Below are positions 61,379-64,000 of a stretch of DNA of 64,000 nt, piece after piece. The translations under genes and the position numbers were made by a program. Position 1 is the stretch's first letter. Every line of letters starts with the position of its first letter. Origin of the DNA: an uncultured Atopobium sp. (GTDB lineage Bacteria > Actinomycetota > Coriobacteriia > Coriobacteriales > Atopobiaceae); assembly GCA_946997485.1 (NCBI GenBank), contig CAMPVF010000009.1:1-64000 (forward strand), read 5' to 3'. The notes beneath the pieces are model-generated. The model saw nothing but the letters and a program-made list of their open reading frames with translations. It did not search any database and was not told the DNA's origin.

Positions 61379-61801
61379 ATGGCTAAACCATTTGAGGGCA
61401 TCAGCCATAGGCTTACTATGGCAAGCGAAGATTATCTTGAAACTATTTACCGCATTATGCGTTCGAACAACTCGTTTAACGGTATTCGCTCGGTAGATAT
61501 TGCCGAGCAGCTTGGCGTGTCAAAAGCAAGCGTGAGCAAGGCGTTAAGCCAGCTTAAAGAGCATGGTTATGTTGAGAAAAACCACTACGGCCGTGTGCAG
61601 CTTACCAGCGTGGGTCTTGAGTATGCCACGCACATTTGGCGTGCTCATTGCATGATTCGCAGCTTTTTGGAGCACGACCTTGGCGTTGTGCGCGATGTTG
61701 CCGACGAAGAGGCGTGCTTAATGGAGCATGCAATTTCTCTTGATACGCAGAATAAATGGCTAAGCTATCTTGAGGACCAAGGAATCACAATAGAGGAGTA
61801 A
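61379..61801 (+). CDS. DtxR/MntR-family metal-dependent regulator
   Basis: A 140-residue repressor. It opens with MASEDYLETIYRI, the typical first helix, then the winged helix-turn-helix VDIAEQLGVSKASVSKALSQL and GYVEKNHYGRVQLT. The dimerisation/metal domain includes HCMIRSFLEHDLGV and EEACLMEHAIS, giving the usual Glu and His ligands. It lacks the SH3 domain of DtxR, like MntR. Mn2+ or Fe2+ is the likely signal. GAGAGGAA precedes ATG 61379. Confidence 0.88.
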   Translation: MAKPFEGISHRLTMASEDYLETIYRIMRSNNSFNGIRSVDIAEQLGVSKASVSKALSQLKEHGYVEKNHYGRVQLTSVGLEYATHIWRAHCMIRSFLEHDLGVVRDVADEEACLMEHAISLDTQNKWLSYLEDQGITIEE

Positions 61802-62058
61802 GATAGTGCATGGCGCATATGCTTCATGCATCATCGTGGCGTGTAAAACCATAGCGTGCAACACCATAGCACGTATTGTCATCGCTTTTGGTTGTTTGTC
61901 CGAGTGAGTATTCAGGCTGTGCGCACCTACAAGCGCGTAAGCTGCGCTTGTTTGCGTGTGCATGCAATACATGCATTGTTTTATGCATTACCACATGCAT
62001 TCTTTGATGCATCAGTATGCATTGCTTGTGCACGCCTGTTCACTCGAAAGGATACACC

Positions 62059-62976
62059 ATGAAGGCACTTATTCCCGCTGCAGGGCTCGGCACACGTTTT
62101 TTACCTGCCACAAAAGTAACCCCTAAGGAACTCTTGCCCGTTCTCAATAAGCCCGTTATTCAATATGTTGTCGAAGAGGCGCTTGAACCCGAAGGCACCG
62201 ACGGCGTTGTTATCATTAATTCACACGATAAACCCCAGATAGACGCCTATTTTAAGCCCGTGGTTGCGCTCGACTCTATCCTTGAGGAGCGCCATAAAGA
62301 CGAAATGGCAAAGCTCGTTAAGCAAAGCGAGGCGCTGCCTATCTCCATTGTGTATCAAGACGAGCCGCGCGGGCTTGGTCACGCGGTGTGGTGTGCTCAT
62401 GAACTTACGCAAGGCGAGCGCTTTTTTGTGCTGCTTGGCGATTATTTTGTTCCCGATCGCAAGATGTGTGTGCGTATGAAGCAGGTATCCGATGCCCACA
62501 ATGGTGCGTCGGTTATTGCCGTGGCGCGTGTTCCCGAAGACCAGGTAAGCCGCTATGGTATTATCGCGGGCGAGCAGGTAGAAACCCTGCCCGGCTTTGA
62601 AGGTGCATCTGGCGACGAGGAAGGTTGCATTTGGAAAGTTACCGGATTGGTAGAAAAACCGAAGGTAGAAGATGCACCGAGCCATCTTTTTATTGTTGGT
62701 AGATATCTATTAAGCCCGCGCGTTATGGAGCTTCTCGAAACACAAGGTATTGGCGCTGGCGGCGAAATTCAGCTTACCGATGCAATGCAGCGCGTGCTTG
62801 CCGAAGAAGAAATGTATGCCCTGGTTATTGATATTAATGAGGGCTGCGATACAGGAACGCCTGCGGCGTGGGCGGCAACAAATGCGCGTATGGCTCTTAA
62901 CGACCCATCTGTGCGCGATGCATTTATAGAAGCACTTTGTTTAGATAATTCAACAAACCTATCAGCGCTGTTATAA
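62059..62976 (+). CDS. galU: UTP-glucose-1-phosphate uridylyltransferase
   Basis: A 305-residue nucleotidyltransferase making UDP-glucose from UTP and glucose 1-phosphate, for glycolipid, polysaccharide or galactose metabolism. PAAGLGTRFLPATKVTPKE is the nucleotide-binding signature, and VLLGDYFVPD and GLVEKPKVEDAPSHL follow as expected. GAAAGGATA precedes ATG 62059; the open frame begins at 62017 without a site. A degenerate phosphohexomutase gene follows on the same strand. Confidence 0.94.
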   Translation: MKALIPAAGLGTRFLPATKVTPKELLPVLNKPVIQYVVEEALEPEGTDGVVIINSHDKPQIDAYFKPVVALDSILEERHKDEMAKLVKQSEALPISIVYQDEPRGLGHAVWCAHELTQGERFFVLLGDYFVPDRKMCVRMKQVSDAHNGASVIAVARVPEDQVSRYGIIAGEQVETLPGFEGASGDEEGCIWKVTGLVEKPKVEDAPSHLFIVGRYLLSPRVMELLETQGIGAGGEIQLTDAMQRVLAEEEMYALVIDINEGCDTGTPAAWAATNARMALNDPSVRDAFIEALCLDNSTNLSALL

Positions 62977-63139
62977 CGTCGAAGTGCAAATAGGCATGCG
63001 CCTGGTAATGCAGGGGCTCTGCGGCGTAGGCGCATGGCAGTGTAGCTGCGTTGCCAGTGCATGTGCGACAGTGCATGTCTGCAGCGGCGTAGGCGCGATG
63101 CACGCGTAGGCGCGTGTGCTGGTATGGTTGAGGTTTGGT

Positions 63140-64000
63140 ATGGTTGTTGTACATTTTGGTACAAATGGATGGCACGGACGATTTAGTGATTCGTGCACCT
63201 TGCAGGCAACGTATAGCGTTGCACGTACATTAGCAGCTGCGCTTGTAGCGCGCGGGCTTATGCGTGTGCTTGTTGGGTTTGATACGCGCGAGCAATCGCG
63301 CTTGCGTGCAGAGCTGGTAGCTGCAACGCTGCTTACTTGTGGCGTGCGTCCAAGTATTATGGACAGTTTTCACACAACGCCTGCGATAAGCTGGCTGTGC
63401 GCGCACGGTAACTACGATTGTGCTGTTATCCTTACCGGCGGCGATTATGCGGCGTCGTATGGTGGCATGGTGCTGCGTGGTGGTGATGGCGGGCTTATCG
63501 ACCAATCCATTGTGCTTGAGCTTGATGGCGAAATTGAACAAGAAATCCCGCAAGACATATATGCGCTGGTTGAAAATGCAGCTCAAGGCCTGTATGAGCG
63601 CATAGACCGCGTGCACGATACGTCAGCGTATACGAACGCGGTGTTGCAGTTTGATAGCGAGCTTGCTGGTTTGGTCGGTAGCGCGGCTGGTAGCGCGGCT
63701 GCAAGTAACATTGCCAGCGCAGTTTCCCCCGTAGACCCTACCGTTTCTGCAGTTCAACCTACAAAAAACCCTCTTCGCGTGGTGGTCGATTCAATGCACG
63801 GCGCAACATCAGCAAGCGCGCCGCGCGTTATTGAAGCTATTGGCTGCAGTGTTATACCGCTTCGCCAAAGTCCTCTGCAAGATTTTGGCGGTGTTCACCC
63901 CAGGCCCATTAAACCTTGGACAAATCCCGCCTACCGCGCGCTGCAGGAATATCAGGCAGCAGCAGCTATTTCGTTTGATGGCGATGGTATGCGTATGAGC
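63140..64000 (+). CDS. Phosphohexomutase-superfamily protein with altered phosphoserine loop (partial)
   Basis: The gene has no stop before the window edge; 287 codons are visible. Alpha-D-phosphohexomutase landmarks appear in order: VVHFGTNGWHGRF, GFDTREQ, RVVVDSMHGA, GGVHPRPIKPW and FDGDGMRM. The loop that normally reads TASHNP and carries the phosphoserine reads TGGDYA here (99-104), and the metal-binding DGDGDR reads DGDGMR. Either the enzyme is inactive or it acts differently. An Ala/Ser-rich insert occupies about 175-205. ATG 63140 lies six bases after GAGG. It is next to galU, which would normally use the product of a phosphoglucomutase. Confidence 0.75.
   Translation, partial: MVVVHFGTNGWHGRFSDSCTLQATYSVARTLAAALVARGLMRVLVGFDTREQSRLRAELVAATLLTCGVRPSIMDSFHTTPAISWLCAHGNYDCAVILTGGDYAASYGGMVLRGGDGGLIDQSIVLELDGEIEQEIPQDIYALVENAAQGLYERIDRVHDTSAYTNAVLQFDSELAGLVGSAAGSAAASNIASAVSPVDPTVSAVQPTKNPLRVVVDSMHGATSASAPRVIEAIGCSVIPLRQSPLQDFGGVHPRPIKPWTNPAYRALQEYQAAAAISFDGDGMRMS

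Overview
This is chromosomal DNA of a Gram-positive, fermentative bacterium, most likely an actinobacterium of the class Coriobacteriia (Atopobium/Collinsella/Eggerthella relatives). The placement is inferred from roughly balanced base composition, strong AAGGAGG-type ribosome binding sites with several GTG/TTG starts, the dnaX-ybaB-recR and atp gene orders, an Nramp-related magnesium-type transporter like the one studied in Eggerthella lenta, and a PTS/split-transketolase locus. No 16S rRNA gene is present, so it stays an inference. About 57 protein genes, one tRNA-Asp and the small SRP RNA are supported, and the last gene runs off the right edge.

Layout. 0.2-6.8 kb: a TrmA/RlmCD-type RNA methyltransferase, an EF-G-like GTPase with altered GTPase motifs, a CNNM/CorC-type CBS protein and a protein with a cyanophycin-synthetase-like N-terminus. 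7.1-12.5 kb: a heterodimeric ABC exporter with one degenerate ATP site, then YtxH and PRC-barrel proteins. 12.6-16.4 kb (minus): an overlapping pair of an MgtE-like sensor/membrane protein and an Nramp-related transporter, preceded by a phosphodiesterase. 16.5-18.1 kb: an AT-rich DUF4143-type ATPase behind two palindromic repeats, probably acquired. 18.2-21.6 kb (minus): a LytS/LytTR-type two-component system and a QueT-type transporter. 22-28.4 kb: YitT, PAP2, thioredoxin, an unknown protein, phosphoglucose isomerase, SRP RNA and DedA. 28.4-35 kb: dnaX, ybaB, recR, a membrane protein with PAGQ repeats, tRNA-Asp, a HAD phosphatase and an unusual MutY.

35.2-39.1 kb: nrdF-nrdI-nrdE. The NrdF lacks three of the four metal-binding carboxylates and carries Val, Pro and Lys instead, the signature of class Ie (metal-free, DOPA-radical) ribonucleotide reductase. 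I consider this the most striking system in the window. 39.3-46 kb: a DeoR regulator, an ascorbate-family PTS (IIA, IIC, IIB), split transketolase and deoxyribose-phosphate aldolase, which together look like a pentose-type utilisation locus. 46-52 kb: LemA, a long L31, RF1, a fused PrmC-Sua5 protein, RpiB and Upp. 52.4-59.6 kb: a complete F1Fo ATP synthase operon. 60-64 kb: MurA, a DtxR/MntR-type regulator, GalU and a degenerate phosphohexomutase.

Two themes recur: proteins whose family hallmark residues are replaced (NrdF, EF-G-like, MgtE-like, Nramp, MutY, phosphohexomutase, one ABC subunit), and short tandem duplications, different at each locus, in intergenic DNA. All calls come from reading the sequence; no database search was run.
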